Of a DNA stretch of 64,000 bases, positions 13,001-23,985 are shown one piece after another. Where the stretch lies: the NCBI RefSeq assembly GCF_047496725.1, contig NC_132979.1, positions 2,559,501-2,623,500 of the forward strand, given 5' to 3'. The position numbers and the translations under genes are program-made. A model generated the notes under the pieces. That model had not been told where the DNA came from. It did no database searches and worked only from the letters and a program-made list of their open reading frames with translations. Every line of letters begins with the position of its first letter. Within the stretch, counting starts at the first letter, position 1. Source of the DNA: Anoplolepis gracilipes. Taxonomy: Eukaryota > Arthropoda > Insecta > Hymenoptera > Formicidae.

Positions 13001-16000
13001 CTACAACAATATGAAAAGAAAAAGGTATAATTGTATAAACTCACAATATCATGTAAAACTTAACAAGAAAATAGTAAAGGATTATAGAGAATACACGAAA
13101 ACATAACAGCATCAAACTTGACTAGAAAGGACATAGTTAATTAATAAATTGATAATAAATAACAATTATAGAAAGTTTATAAAAACCATCGAAAAAGATA
13201 TTAAGCAAAAAAGGTAACAAATCGCGATTTGACTAGACTAGAATTCTGCATACTTGGATAAATGCGTCAATATTACAGCAAAAATCGATTTATTTAACGT
13301 GGTAACCGTTTTAGGAAATATAGTTCTCGAGTTTCCTATTTCATAGAGAAATCTTTGATTTAACAATACAAACTTATGTTGTAAATTTGTTACAACAAGA
13401 ATCGACAGTATAATAAAAGATTGGCTGCAATATGTGCAACAGAGACAATATACACATTTTGGTAGACAAATTCGCCACATTTTAAAATACAATAGTTTCA
13501 TACAAATATAGTTATTTTCAACTCGGCAGTATAACAAAGATATCATTAAACAAGTAGTTTAGGTCTCTTTTCCTTCCATCAATATCTTTCCACCTTCGAC
13601 TAAACTATAATAGAAAGACATATCATCAAATTCTGAGGCAGTCGCGTGCGGTGCCATAGTAGTGTATAGAGCATAGTGTTCGGCTTCAGTTAAATCTATA
13701 CCATACGGTGGTGTTTCATCGCCGTCTAACTGGAGAGATTTAACAGTCGTAACACTCGTCATACTAGGACGTGGAAGCTGCGATTGCATATCGTCTTGCA
13801 TTGCGCTCCTCGATGAATACAAGCTATTTAACGAGGAGTCGCTATCTCCGCATAAACTCGGTCCCGAGCATTTATCTTTTTTATTCTTCTTAGCAAATAA
13901 TTTCGAGAAGAGCCCCTGCTTCGCGTGTTTCGACAAAGTATCGGGTAAAGACGGCAAGTTTTTATTTGGTGCTTCGGAAGAGGAATCGTTGAGCGTCTGA
14001 CCGGATATCGGACGCGGTAAAAGAGGCATCGACGGCATCTTTCGTATTCGTTTCGGGGGTAATGGTGGTAATCTTTCCTCCCCTTCGCCCGTTACATCTC
14101 TCTTTGCTGCCGACGTTGAAGACGTTACAGGAATCTCGGTGTCTTGTGTCGGAACGGCCACGTCCTCGTACTTTCTATCGTCGGTAATGTCAAACAACTC
14201 AATCGGATTCTTCATGGCCATTTGTAGACTGGTATAGGTCTGGTTGTCGCAAACGTCAACGTCCATCATTTGATTTGTGTTTGTCTCCGTAGAGGCTTGT
14301 ATCAATTTGTTATGAGTATCGGCGTAAATTTGATCGAGCTCGGCCACTTGCGACAAGAATTCGTTCAACGATTTGTTGCCACCCTCCGTATTTTTAATCT
14401 CTGCTGCCTCGTTATTTTCTTCCTTAAGACACGCTTGTCCCTTCTGCACCCACTTGCCTATTTCAGAGTAATCAAACCAATCGGATCTATTCTTCGAGCT
14501 ATCTAAATTTTGCAACGCAGTTATATTATCCTGTATGTTGGATTTCACACAGGGAGCCGCTTCGACAATTCCTTCTTTATAGTCCACGGTAATGTTTGTT
14601 ACGTTATTATCGCCAAGGCTATACAATTTATTAATCTCTTTTTTGCTCTCCACATCACTTTCGGGGCTTATTGTCACCTCATTGTTCTCGTAATCTAAAA
14701 CGGTACTTTTCGTGCTTTGGTCTACGTTTTGAGCAGAATTTAGCATTGCCTTTAAATCGCCGTTGCACAAATCGATATGATTTTTCACATTGTATAGCTC
14801 ATTTAAAGCGCGCAATGCAGAGATTTTGTCATACGATTTTTTTGCGTCAAGATCATTATTATTAAATTCGTCGATATTGCGAGGAAATTTAGAAGTTACA
14901 TTAGAAAGAAGAGCAGTCTCTGTTGACAGGATTTTACTAAAAGTATTGTAATCTGCCTTCTTTCTGGCAAACGCTTTCCGTAATGACCAGAAAGCAGGCC
15001 TACCTGTACCTAGTGGTAACATCTGAAACGGTAGCGGTTCGCTTGTAGCACCGTCCGATGGCCTTCTAAGCTGGATGTACACTTGCACTGGTTGTTCTAT
15101 TTGCTGCGTACGATAGCTGGGTGTTCTGAATGCAATCGCCGTCTATAGAAAAACGTTGTTACAATGCAAATAGACATGTCACGTTTTCAAAGTGTTGCAA
15201 CTATCACAATTAATGAATAATTTATAGTTTAGAAAGAGACACAACTAAGGCAATTATTGACTCACTTGTTTATGTACATGTGTTGGTTGAAAATCGCCAT
15301 ATCCTTCCCAGAGTAGCTGTCCGTCTCTCTCCTCAAAAAATCTCACTTGTATGTCTTCTTTCGCGACTTTTTCGCACAGTAAAATCATGTCCATACTACC
15401 AGCAACTGATGCGCTACAATGACTCAGTTTACAAATCACAAGATCTGACATTGCCTCTGAAACATATGTACGTAATAAATAAAAATTTTATTCTAAATAT
15501 AATATAGAGCTCTACATCATATTACTCTATAAAATGACACGTCTAACATTACGTACTCTTATCATAAATAGGATCGGACACAACCGGTGGTAATGGCTTG
15601 TTAAATTTTCCTTTCTGCGATCCCTCCAAGAATACTTGAAAACACAATCTCACTGCATTGAGATCTATGCTAGTTGGATGCCTCTTGTGCTCAAAACCAG
15701 CTGCAATAATTAAAATAATTAATATCTTGTTTTTTGGTTGAGCCAAGTTATATATAGTATGAAATTAAAGTCACACACATACTTCGAAAAGGATCTACCC
15801 GTAACTCCTGACGCACTCTGAGAGCTTCCTCAATGTCCTTCTTTTTTACACATTGAATGCCCAGGTTTGAGAATGTAACAACCATATTTCCTGGTGGAAC
15901 TTCTACCGTACAAACGCCTTGCTTGCATACTTCCTTGCCAACAAGATTGTGAGGATGAGGTCTGTATCCTTTGTTATCTGGCGCATCCTTTGTTACACAG

Positions 16001-16436
16001 GATACAACCACCATAGCACGACCATTGTAACCTACAATCTACAAAAATATTATTAGTAGATAGAAATAACTTAAAGAATTACTAAACAATTGATGCAACT
16101 TACTCTTATACTAGGGAAGGTCTTGTTCTCTGGTGTGCTGTTGACCCCAGGTATGCTGCCAGCTGACCTTCCTTCACATTCATAGCGAAATCGCAGCGCC
16201 TTACTGGCTGGCTGTTCTAGAATTTCAACGTATGGTTGAACATGATCGCTATCTATCGCTATAGTAGCCATGGAACCAGGATCAGTAGTTTGAATAACTT
16301 CGACTAAATCAAATAATAGAGTATTATGCAAGCTGTATATATAACCCTTTCTTTCTAGTTCATGTGTATATCTTTGATACTTACTAATATCGCTTATATT
16401 AATATTTCCATCATTCATACCATTGTATTGTTCCAT
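10005..16436 (-). CDS. dl: Dorsal, Rel/NF-kB transcription factor (NLS isoform)
   Basis: Coding exons in transcript order: 16385-16436, 16104-16303, 15783-16038, 15557-15700, 15266-15456, 15004-15142, 12734-12823, 11358-11390, 10847-10997, 10501-10742, 10248-10387, 10005-10124. All junctions are GT-AG and in phase, giving about 585 residues. The Rel homology DNA-binding half holds the recognition loop RFRYECEGRSAGSIPG (about residues 55-70). The dimerisation (IPT) half runs from about SDLVICKLSHCS (near 220) to PFQMLPLG (near 325). It includes RRPSDG, matching the conserved PKA-type serine site of Dorsal proteins. The nuclear localisation signal LRRKRQK lies in the 90-nt exon. The C-terminal exons encode a Gln/Ser/Pro-rich region and an acidic hydrophobic patch (NFDWNSADLADFG), likely transactivating. 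Family knowledge: Dorsal is held by Cactus and released to the nucleus by Toll signalling in immunity and dorsoventral patterning. The start ATG at 16436 follows a 5' UTR acceptor. Confidence 0.95.
11358..11390 (-). other. dl: 33-nt dorsal microexon
   Basis: Acceptor ATAATTTCAG and donor TTCAG/GTACGA bound 33 nt that are open in the required phase and encode about NLLIHVADS with split codons at both ends. Both phases match the exons on either side, so it is an optional frame-neutral cassette. It is supported only by splice sites and phase, not by known protein similarity. Confidence 0.55.
12734..12823 (-). other. dl: Dorsal cassette exon carrying the NLS
   Basis: A 90-nt exon with acceptor TTTGTAG and donor GC/GTGAGT. 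It enters and leaves in phase 1, so inclusion or skipping keeps the frame. It encodes DDADSLRRKRQKLNNN and then SSSILFKHVAETEK. The basic LRRKRQK matches the position and sequence type of the Dorsal/Rel nuclear localisation signal directly after the IPT domain. Skipping it would join PLGT straight to a downstream exon and remove the NLS. Confidence 0.8.
13559..16436 (-). CDS. dl: Dorsal, alternative long C-terminus (B-type isoform)
   Basis: This isoform shares the first five coding exons with the NLS form, but the donor at 15003/15004 (ACAG/GTAGGC) is not used. Exon 15142 then reads on, open for about 480 further codons, to a stop at 13559-13561, giving about 808 residues. An ORF that long inside an intron is very unlikely by chance. 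The unique tail starts RPAFWSLRKAFARKK and lacks LRRKRQK, but holds other basic patches (RKAFARKK and AKKNKKDK). It is rich in Asn, Asp and Ser, with a proline-rich segment (PPLPPKRIRKMPSMPLLPRP), and ends with YYSLVEGGKILMEGKET. Drosophila dorsal is known to make a B isoform by replacing the NLS-bearing C-terminus; the arrangement here is analogous. Whether both forms are expressed cannot be seen from DNA. Confidence 0.85.
16304..16384 (-). other. dl: 81-nt stop-free first coding intron of dorsal
   Basis: Donor ATTA/GTAAGT and acceptor TTGATTTAG bound an 81-nt intron whose length is a multiple of three and which has no in-frame stop. Splicing joins NINISDI to IEVIQTTDPG, the compact N-terminus expected before the Rel domain. 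Retention would add 27 residues without a frameshift. Confidence 0.75.
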
Positions 16437-17046
16437 GACTGTGAATGCTTAATACATTGAACTTTGTCCATCTGAAACATAATTATATGTATTGATTAAT
16501 TACGGTGTTACATGTAATTATACAAATGGATGCTTTATATTTCCAAAATTCTAATTCAACAAATACTTGTACTGTTGAACTGATATCTTAATCTAAAATA
16601 TTATAGAAACTCGCACGATTCTTACATATCTTCAAAGAATCTTTTTTACACCAACATCATCTCTAAATTCCCAATATACATTCACTGCTCTAATAGATAA
16701 ATGCTCATGTGACGAGTCGCGGAACGTATCGAGTCAAAATCAGCTACAGAAACTAGGAAGTCAAGCGCAATTTCCACGTACAGCCTCCGGGCCCTGGAAC
16801 GACAGCTGTTCGTGGATGCACGTCCAGAAACACTGCTCGCAAGTGTCCCGGGGGAAAGAGGAGCGCGAGGAGGGACACAACGCTGATCCAATCATTATTT
16901 TGGGAGAGCCTAGGCCCGTACAGGCCGCGTATCTATAATTAAACTATCGTAGGACAATGTGACGGGAAAGAGATGAGGAAGAGCGAGAAGGTATAAAGAG
17001 AGAAATATATACATATATACTGAGAAAAGAGGGAGAGGGAGAGGGG

Positions 17047-17105
<59 letters not shown>

Positions 17106-17500
17106 AGAGAAGACTTGCCTGCTGCACGAATCAACACGCCAAGATACTCTCGTGGCCAGCACTGCGTGCTCTCGCGCCGTCTCGCGATGTTCACGAATCA
17201 CGACGGCGACGAGACACGACGAGGTCCTCTCTTCCTGGCGACGCAGGGTCGGGACGAGAAAGAGAGAGAAAAATAGCGGAGCGAACGCTGGTCCTCACAA
17301 CGTGGTATTATTGCGTTGTGCTACTCCGACCGTCGCGAGCGTGACGTAAACGCGACCATGCACGGCGGACGGGCAGTAGGTAGTGACTGACTCAGAATGT
17401 TTGATTGACTTGGCCAACGACGAAAGCGGAGGGGACAGATCTCGGAAAGATCTCGTACGCGCGCGCAGCGAGAGACTAGTACCGCGTAGTACAATCGAAC
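16437..17500 (-). promoter_or_regulatory. dl: Dorsal 5' UTR and promoter region
   Basis: The start-codon exon extends upstream to an acceptor (GTTTCAG) at 16472/16471. The best matching donor is AG/GCAAGT at 17119/17118, which would make a GC-AG intron; no equally good GT donor was seen nearby. The UTR segment 16471-16437 opens with an ATG whose short reading frame (MDKVQCIKHS...) overlaps and ends just past the main start, so it is an upstream ORF that could reduce translation. The CpG-rich zone 17120-17480 is the likely promoter. A long (GA)n tract lies just inside the 5' intron. Confidence 0.5.
17050..17102. repeat. (GA)n microsatellite
   Basis: Uninterrupted GA run directly downstream, in transcript sense, of the presumed dorsal 5' UTR donor. 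Confidence 0.9.
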
Positions 17501-18309
17501 TTGTGTATATCAATGATGCATTTTGATGCATTTCTGCGATCAAAATTTTTCTTTTCACGTAAATAATTGTATTAAGTTGCTCGCGATATTTTCGCAGAAA
17601 TTACGAAAGATCGCAGAGTATCGTGTCGGTGATAATGACAATTTGACAGCATTTCAACTCACGTTTTTCCATGCACTTTTGAATATGTATTTCGTCCAAA
17701 TGTCATCGAGCGCTACACGTGCTGTCAGAGCTGTCAGCTGACACTGCGAAGCGGTGGCGTCGTTACAAAGGTGTTTATAAAGACTCATCGATGTTTGTTC
17801 AATCAAACTCGACGATAATTAAAATAACAATCAATTATGTATCAAATGCTATAAATATTTAATATGTATGAGAAAATTTTGATGGCAATAGCAGAATTCA
17901 TTAGGAGCACTAAACAACATTAGCAAACAACACTTAGTTTTTTTAACTTCGAATTTGACTTTTTGAACACAGCTAGTTTTTTAAACTTAAAGCTAAAAAT
18001 ATACATTTTTAAGACCGAAAAAAAATTGATTATTATTCGGCTATTCGATTATTTGACTATTACGACTATTTAAGATTCAATTCGGTTTATTTATATTCTT
18101 GCCTAATGTAAAAACCTATTCCATCTATATAATTCACGTGACAAAAATTCAAAAGACAAATCTATTTGTACATGTTTCAATTCTTCAAATGTTCCTGTAT
18201 TAGAAACACGTAGAAATTAAGCAAAATTCCTATTCCGAATTATAAAATCACCCGATATCGATGAGTATCAGTCGTTTGTTTAGGTGTAGCGTTCGGATCC
18301 CTCGTCCCC
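17501..18309. other. Intergenic region between divergent genes
   Basis: No coding-like ORF. The left part is mixed composition and the right part AT-rich. It separates the dorsal promoter from the intronless ORF at 18310 and could act for both. No TATA box in a convincing position was seen. Confidence 0.5.
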
Positions 18310-18756
18310 ATGACGAGAGTCGCAAACAATCTCGATCACATTCGTGAACCCGAATTTTATGCGCAAACTGCAAACAGCGATATGCCAGAAACTGCTACCC
18401 AGTCGAAACGGATTTCAGGCCCGCGTGCCGGAGCCGTCACCCGGGTGGAGACCAAGCTGCCCCGATGCGTGCAACGTAGACTACCGTGCGCTCCGGTGAC
18501 CGTAAGATGCCATCCGCGACCAAGTCCGTACCGATGTACCGCCGATCATCGCGTATCATCCCGAAGGCCTTACAAACTGACGGTCGGTCTGTCGGTGACT
18601 AGCCGGACTGGTGCCCCAACGCCGATCCCCAAAAGTTGTTCCGACCGATGCCCGCCCAGCGGCTACTTCCTGGGCATCGGCACTCCTCGCTGCAAGAAGA
18701 GTCTGTCGATGATGGATCTGTCCGCTGTTGTTCCTGGCATCGGCGATCTCAAGTAA
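18310..18756 (+). CDS. Intronless Arg/Cys/Pro-rich hypothetical protein
   Basis: Single open frame of 148 codons from ATG (MTRVANNLDHIREPEF) to TAA. I do not recognise the family. The coding stretch is clearly more GC-rich than the AT-rich DNA on both sides, as expected of a real exon. The protein has a polar N-terminal third, then an Arg/Cys/Pro-rich middle (LPRCVQRRLPCAPVTVRCHPRP), and ends MMDLSAVVPGIGDLK. There is no signal peptide or membrane segment. It could be a complete small gene or one exon of a longer transcript; a TTTGTTTAG acceptor-like site lies just upstream at about 18273-18281. Confidence 0.55.
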   Translation: MTRVANNLDHIREPEFYAQTANSDMPETATQSKRISGPRAGAVTRVETKLPRCVQRRLPCAPVTVRCHPRPSPYRCTADHRVSSRRPYKLTVGLSVTSRTGAPTPIPKSCSDRCPPSGYFLGIGTPRCKKSLSMMDLSAVVPGIGDLK

Positions 18757-19283
18757 AGTCGCAAGCTGAGCAAGTTGTAAAATGTTGCATTAATTAACGA
18801 TGCGAATAATATTGATAGTTTTTGACAAAAGTATCTCATTGATTATATTGCATTTGATGTATAACTTTTTATATTAATATTATATAAAAGTTATTTTAAT
18901 AATATAATAAAATATAATATTATTCTCTATTATATAATATTATATAAAATATTTATTATATAATAAATGATTATAAAATTTTATTTTATTATTAAATATA
19001 TCTCTAATATAATATATTTTATTATATAATTTATTATATAATAAAATAATATTATAAGTATATATAATATTATATATATTCTATACTCTCTCTACATATA
19101 TTCAATAAATCAAAATTAATAATAATAGATAATAGTACAGTTTTTTTTTACATCGTTAAATATCTCTCAACAAAGTATTCTTATAGTCCCTATTATTGTG
19201 TGTAGGCGTCATCAATGAAAATTTCATAGATTAAAAATCGGGCGGCAATTAACTCTGTCAATTATAAAAACTAATTAAGAAGT
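18757..19283. other. AT-rich spacer
   Basis: Almost pure A/T between 18870 and 19090, with self-complementary TATTATATAAT motifs. No gene is visible. The 3' UTR of the preceding ORF and the 5' UTR of the following gene probably fall here. Confidence 0.6.
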
Positions 19284-22009
19284 ATGTCGTCTAGGTCAGA
19301 GAGCAGTTCTACTGTCAGTCGTCTGGATGAGATGGAAAAATCCAAAGATATTCTGGCGAATGGTGGAAGCGGTAGATCATGGACGGACGCTACGCCGTCC
19401 TCGGAATCCGACCAGGGCGAAGTCGCCGGTTCGGCGGAGGATCTGACAATCCGGGCGGCGAACATTGTGTGCCATTTGCTGGTGCTGAACGCTTGGCGAC
19501 GTAGACGCACCGAGATCACGCAACTGGAGCAACAGGTGGAGCACCTGCACCTTCAGATTGAGTTCCTGCGCCGATTGCTGCTCGCCGAGAACGATCGGGT
19601 CGGCAGATTGAACAGCGAGTTGCATCGCGAGAAGTCACAGCTGGACGAGATGACGCGCGAGCGCGACACTGTCAAGTTGGTACGCGGTCGCTTTAATATA
19701 TCTAATTTTAATATTTTTTGCATAACGCAGTTTCATTTATCCGGGTATTTTGTTTACAGGAGAGAGACAAATTGAAGGTCGAATTACAGCGCGTCGACGA
19801 GATTTCCCAGGAACGATCGGTCACCGTGGGGAATTTGAAAAACGAGCTTTTGACCGCGCAAGATCAGTTAAAAGCGCTCGACACGCAAATGGCAAAGGAT
19901 CGAGAGAAACTCTTAAAATTACGAGAAGACAAGAGGATTCTTTTGGATAAGGTTCCACGATTTCTCTCGACTTGAAAATATACTTTTCTTAAATTGCGGA
20001 TTCTCTGATTGATTTTCGGTCTTTGCAAAAAATCATAATTTATCACAACCCTCCAATGGGAGAGACTCTGCATAAACAATATGCATTGAGTCACGAGACT
20101 CGCGACTTTCGACCGCGCACGTGAATGGTTGTATAACGTCCGCAATAGCGCGATGCTGATAAAAAATTGATCCGTCGTTCGGTGACTCACTGTTATATGT
20201 TTGTAGGAGACGCGAGATCGCGACCTCTTTTTCCTCCTCCTCCTCCTCCTTCTTCTCCTTCTCTTCTTCCTCGGGGGTGAAGTCTCCCGTGCGAAATCCC
20301 TTCACGTTCCACGAACTAGTGTGACTCATCCTTCTTTCTCACCCTCTCCACCCTTTCGTGGAAGTTAGACGTCTCCGACGATTGTGATGTAAAGTAACAT
20401 TGGCTCGCTGCGCAAATGTAGGAAAATGTCATCGGATTTTTATATCTAGCGCGTTTTTTTTTTTTTTTGATATAATAAAAGATATAAATCTTTTTAAATA
20501 TGATAAATTGCAGTTTTGTAGAAATAATATTATTAAACGTTAAAATTTTGATGTTTTAACCATCAGATTTATTTTCTAATTTAAATGCTAAATGTTGAAA
20601 AAGTACTTTTTGTTAAATCGTAAATATATCCTGCAGTATATTATTTCTAATTAAAAATCGTATATAACGGAGCACTTTTATACAATCATTTTTCAAAATT
20701 ATCTTTATTACAACGAATGCAAGGCTTGTTAAGCACGTGTTCTATGCGAGATCGATATGATATCATGCCACTATTGAGTTTGACCTACAACACTTGTCAT
20801 TACGTGTAACTTCAGTGACATACATCATTTTTTAAAGATCGTAGAATTCATCTGCGAGACAGCGTCAGGTCAACGCACGACGAGAGAAATATAGCTTACG
20901 GGTGAATCACACCTTTCGCGTTTCGTTGGTGACTCAATATCACGTAATACTCGTTTCGTTCCAGGAAGAAGAATCAATACTACTTGCCCTATTAACTTTT
21001 ATTCATTGTGGAATATCGCGAAAAGTTGCAATACGAATACGTACCCGGAATTAGACGCATGTGAATCGTACATTCGTCTATATTTCACTAATGAATCCTA
21101 TATATACGTGAGTGATTTGAATGATTACACGGCCGATGGTTCGGTGATTCTGCCAGAGATCCCCGGCTGGAAAAGAATTATTAGAAGATTATTTAATATC
21201 TTTAGAGATTGTCAAATATCTTTAATAATCTAAATATTCGAAAAAATTAATATTGCGTTTCGTGTAAAGGTTATAAATTATTATATTTATAACTTTTGTA
21301 ATATTGTGATTTATGAATAGAAACTTACTTACTTACTTTACTTAGGTATCGGCCAGCGAGGCATTGGCGACGGATCGTCGAGTCAGAGCCGAAAAAGCGG
21401 AGTCTACTGTCGAGGAGTTGCAGCTGCGATTAGCGGCGCAGGTGGCTCACGCCGAGTCTGTGCAGGAACAGTTGAAGCGCATTTCCAGGTACGAAAGAGA
21501 CTCCAACTATAATCTTGAAATACCTGCGCACAGAAACTTATCATCATTAATAGAATTATATAATTAGAGAGGCACAAGCATTTCTATATAGATGAAGTAC
21601 ATTATTATAATTAGGGAATTGCAAGTTACGGACGTGGAGAAGCAGAGATTAGAGAAACGTTTGAGAGCCAGCGAGGGTAACTCGAGGGCCCTGAGTTTAC
21701 GTGCCGTTTCCCTGGAGAGTCAGCTGGTCGACCGAGAAGCCGCGCTTTGTCGCGTCGAATCGGAATACAATTCGCAGATGTAAGATTTATTTTTGAAAAA
21801 AATCTTTCTTCATCAATCAAGTTACCCAACACGTATCTTTTGCATCTACCAGGACGGAATTGAGAGAGCTGCGAGAGCGACTACTGCGTCAGTCTCAAGA
21901 GAGTGGCTGGAGCAGTCGGATGTTGCAGATTGCTGGGAGTATCATGCGCGCGTCAATCATACGGACCTTCGCCTTTCTATCCAGTGCTGCTCTGCCATTG
22001 CCGCCGTAA
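19284..22009 (+). CDS. Coiled-coil protein of about 350 residues
   Basis: Five coding exons, 19284-19679, 19760-19951, 21346-21488, 21615-21779 and 21853-22009, join in phase with GT-AG ends to give 350 residues; the donor after exon 2 (AAG/GTTCCA) is weak. The N-terminus (MSSRSESSSTVSRLDEMEK) is Ser-rich and polar. Then IRAANIVCHLLVLNAWRRRRTEI leads into a nearly continuous heptad-rich coiled coil (LEQQVEHLHLQIEFLRRLL onward, about residues 75-300) with many Glu, Arg, Gln and Leu. The C-terminus is uncharged and hydrophobic (IIRTFAFLSSAALPLPP), which might act as a tail anchor or membrane-association segment. I do not recognise the family; scaffold-type or golgin-like roles are guesses from coiled-coil content. 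A poly(A) signal AATAAA lies at 22657. It converges with the next gene. Confidence 0.85.
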
Positions 22010-23985
22010 AACAGTAGGTAAATATTTTATCACACTAGCACCTGGAAAGATTCAACAACCAGAAAATGATATGAGAATTTCTGCTTTATTATTTCACGAT
22101 CATTGTTTTGAAGTAGACGCGCGATCTGCGATATTATGTATATAATAACACAGAGAGCCGAAGAAACATTACTAATTTCTTATATGTAAAATATAAATAG
22201 AGAAGGGATTCAAGCGTGATTGCGATTTTCTGAGAGCCGGTTTTACTTGGAGAATAGACCGTACTGGTCGATTGATGCAAATATGTCTTTGATCGTGAAA
22301 AGGAGGATCATTTACCACGATTGAAAATGACAATTTGGGGAATGACAAGAACAGGCACTCGTGGGACGGCAAAGAAATTGACAAGCATTAGTTTCTCTTT
22401 TCGTACTACGTTTAAAATTTAACATTACAATTTTTTTTTCGAATCAATATTTAACCTTTGAGTAACGGAGATTTTATATACACATATATATACGCTTGAT
22501 CACATATCGTGGATAAAACAAGCGATTTTATCGCATTACGCGGCATTTCGATTTATAGGAACAAGTTTTTTCTTTTTTTTTTTTTGTACGTAAATGTATA
22601 TGCAAGAAAATAATGTGTAATGTACTAATTGAAATGACTTTTAGCAGGATTTGTTTAATAAACATGAGATATTACATACCTTTTTAATCTATATATTTTT
22701 TTTAGATTCCTTCGTGTAACATGATAAACTGATAAAAATAAATTACCGTCAGAGCATTATCTGATGGTAGATTGCTACTGCGAGGCGTAGTACGATCTGC
22801 GATCGTTGGCCATTCGCGCATTTTCTTACGACGAATTGTCCCGCTATGGCGAAATTACTACGTTTTAATTTAATCCCTTTCTACTTAATATAATAGTTAC
22901 ATGTACATATACATGTTACTGCACCTTAAATAAATACGTATACATCAGAATGCGATGCTCGCAGTATGGTTACAGTATTTCATTATGACTAGGTAATCAC
23001 TTTATTATTACCGCGAGTATTTTTGCTTTGATAAGAAACAATGCGTAGTGTCTCGGAGTACAATCGTACATATTTAGTACAGGACGTACATACTAATTAG
23101 CTTACGTTATCCGCCATCTTTGACATTGGAAGTACCGTATAATTGCTGTGCTGTAATTATATAATAAGTGGGACAAAACGAAAGAAGTAAAAAACTGCTA
23201 GGCACAAAGCTTCAATGTATTAGTATTGTTTTTTAAGTCGTTTTAAAATCACATATTGTGCGCCATTCGACAAGAATGTGTTGGCAAAAAAAAAAAAAAA
23301 GAAATACTGATAAATGGAACGTGATTATACATTGCTACAATGATCCCTTCGTCAAATGCGTTGATCTCTCCGTACATATATAATGCAAAATCTGCGAAGA
23401 AAGAAAACGTTATCTATGTGTATTTTGATTTTGTTTTATCGTATGTCATTATACAGCGACGTTAACTACATTGTCGTATGGAACGCATTAATATAATTCT
23501 CTTTACGTTCACATAACGCAAAACCTATCGTTATACGTTCGACTACGCTACGTCTCGATATAATAATATTGAGCATCTTTGTTGATGTTGAGGTAACATT
23601 GCTCTTGCTCTGGATATCTTCCATTTTATAAAAATTGTTGCCGCAGTTCAGTAGAAATTGCATTTTCCACACTCATCGGAAGATTATATTGTTCCTGATA
23701 GTCTTCGGCGTAAAATAAGAGAAAGATAATTCTAAAAAGAGTTTTTTTTCTAATCGTCTACGTATACAAAACGTGCGATAAAGTTACCATCCTCTCTTCC
23801 CGATCTCGTCGACGGCAAGGAAGTTACTAAAGGGACAAACTCATGTGATAGGATCTATTTTTTTTTTTTGCCAGAGAGGATGCGTAATTTTTTATCATCA
23901 GAGGAAAGATGAATACATAATTGTTGATTTAATTATCATAGTGCCGTTCTAATTAGACTCAACTAGAAATTTAGCAGATTCCTGG
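22010..23985. other. Convergent 3' UTRs and intergenic DNA
   Basis: The coiled-coil gene (+) and AREL1 (-) end toward each other here. AATAAA at 22657-22662 suits the plus-strand gene. Minus-strand poly(A) candidates (TTTATT on the plus strand) include one near 23000. No ORF in the gap looks like protein. Confidence 0.6.

Noticed and set aside
20033..20329. Minus-strand Glu/Lys-rich frame
   Set aside because: It comes from a polypyrimidine tract inside intron 2 of the coiled-coil gene and has no splice or start support.
21006..21233. 75-codon frame inside the same intron
   Set aside because: Although it looks somewhat protein-like, it is not needed for the coiled-coil frame, which splices cleanly around it, and has no exon signals.
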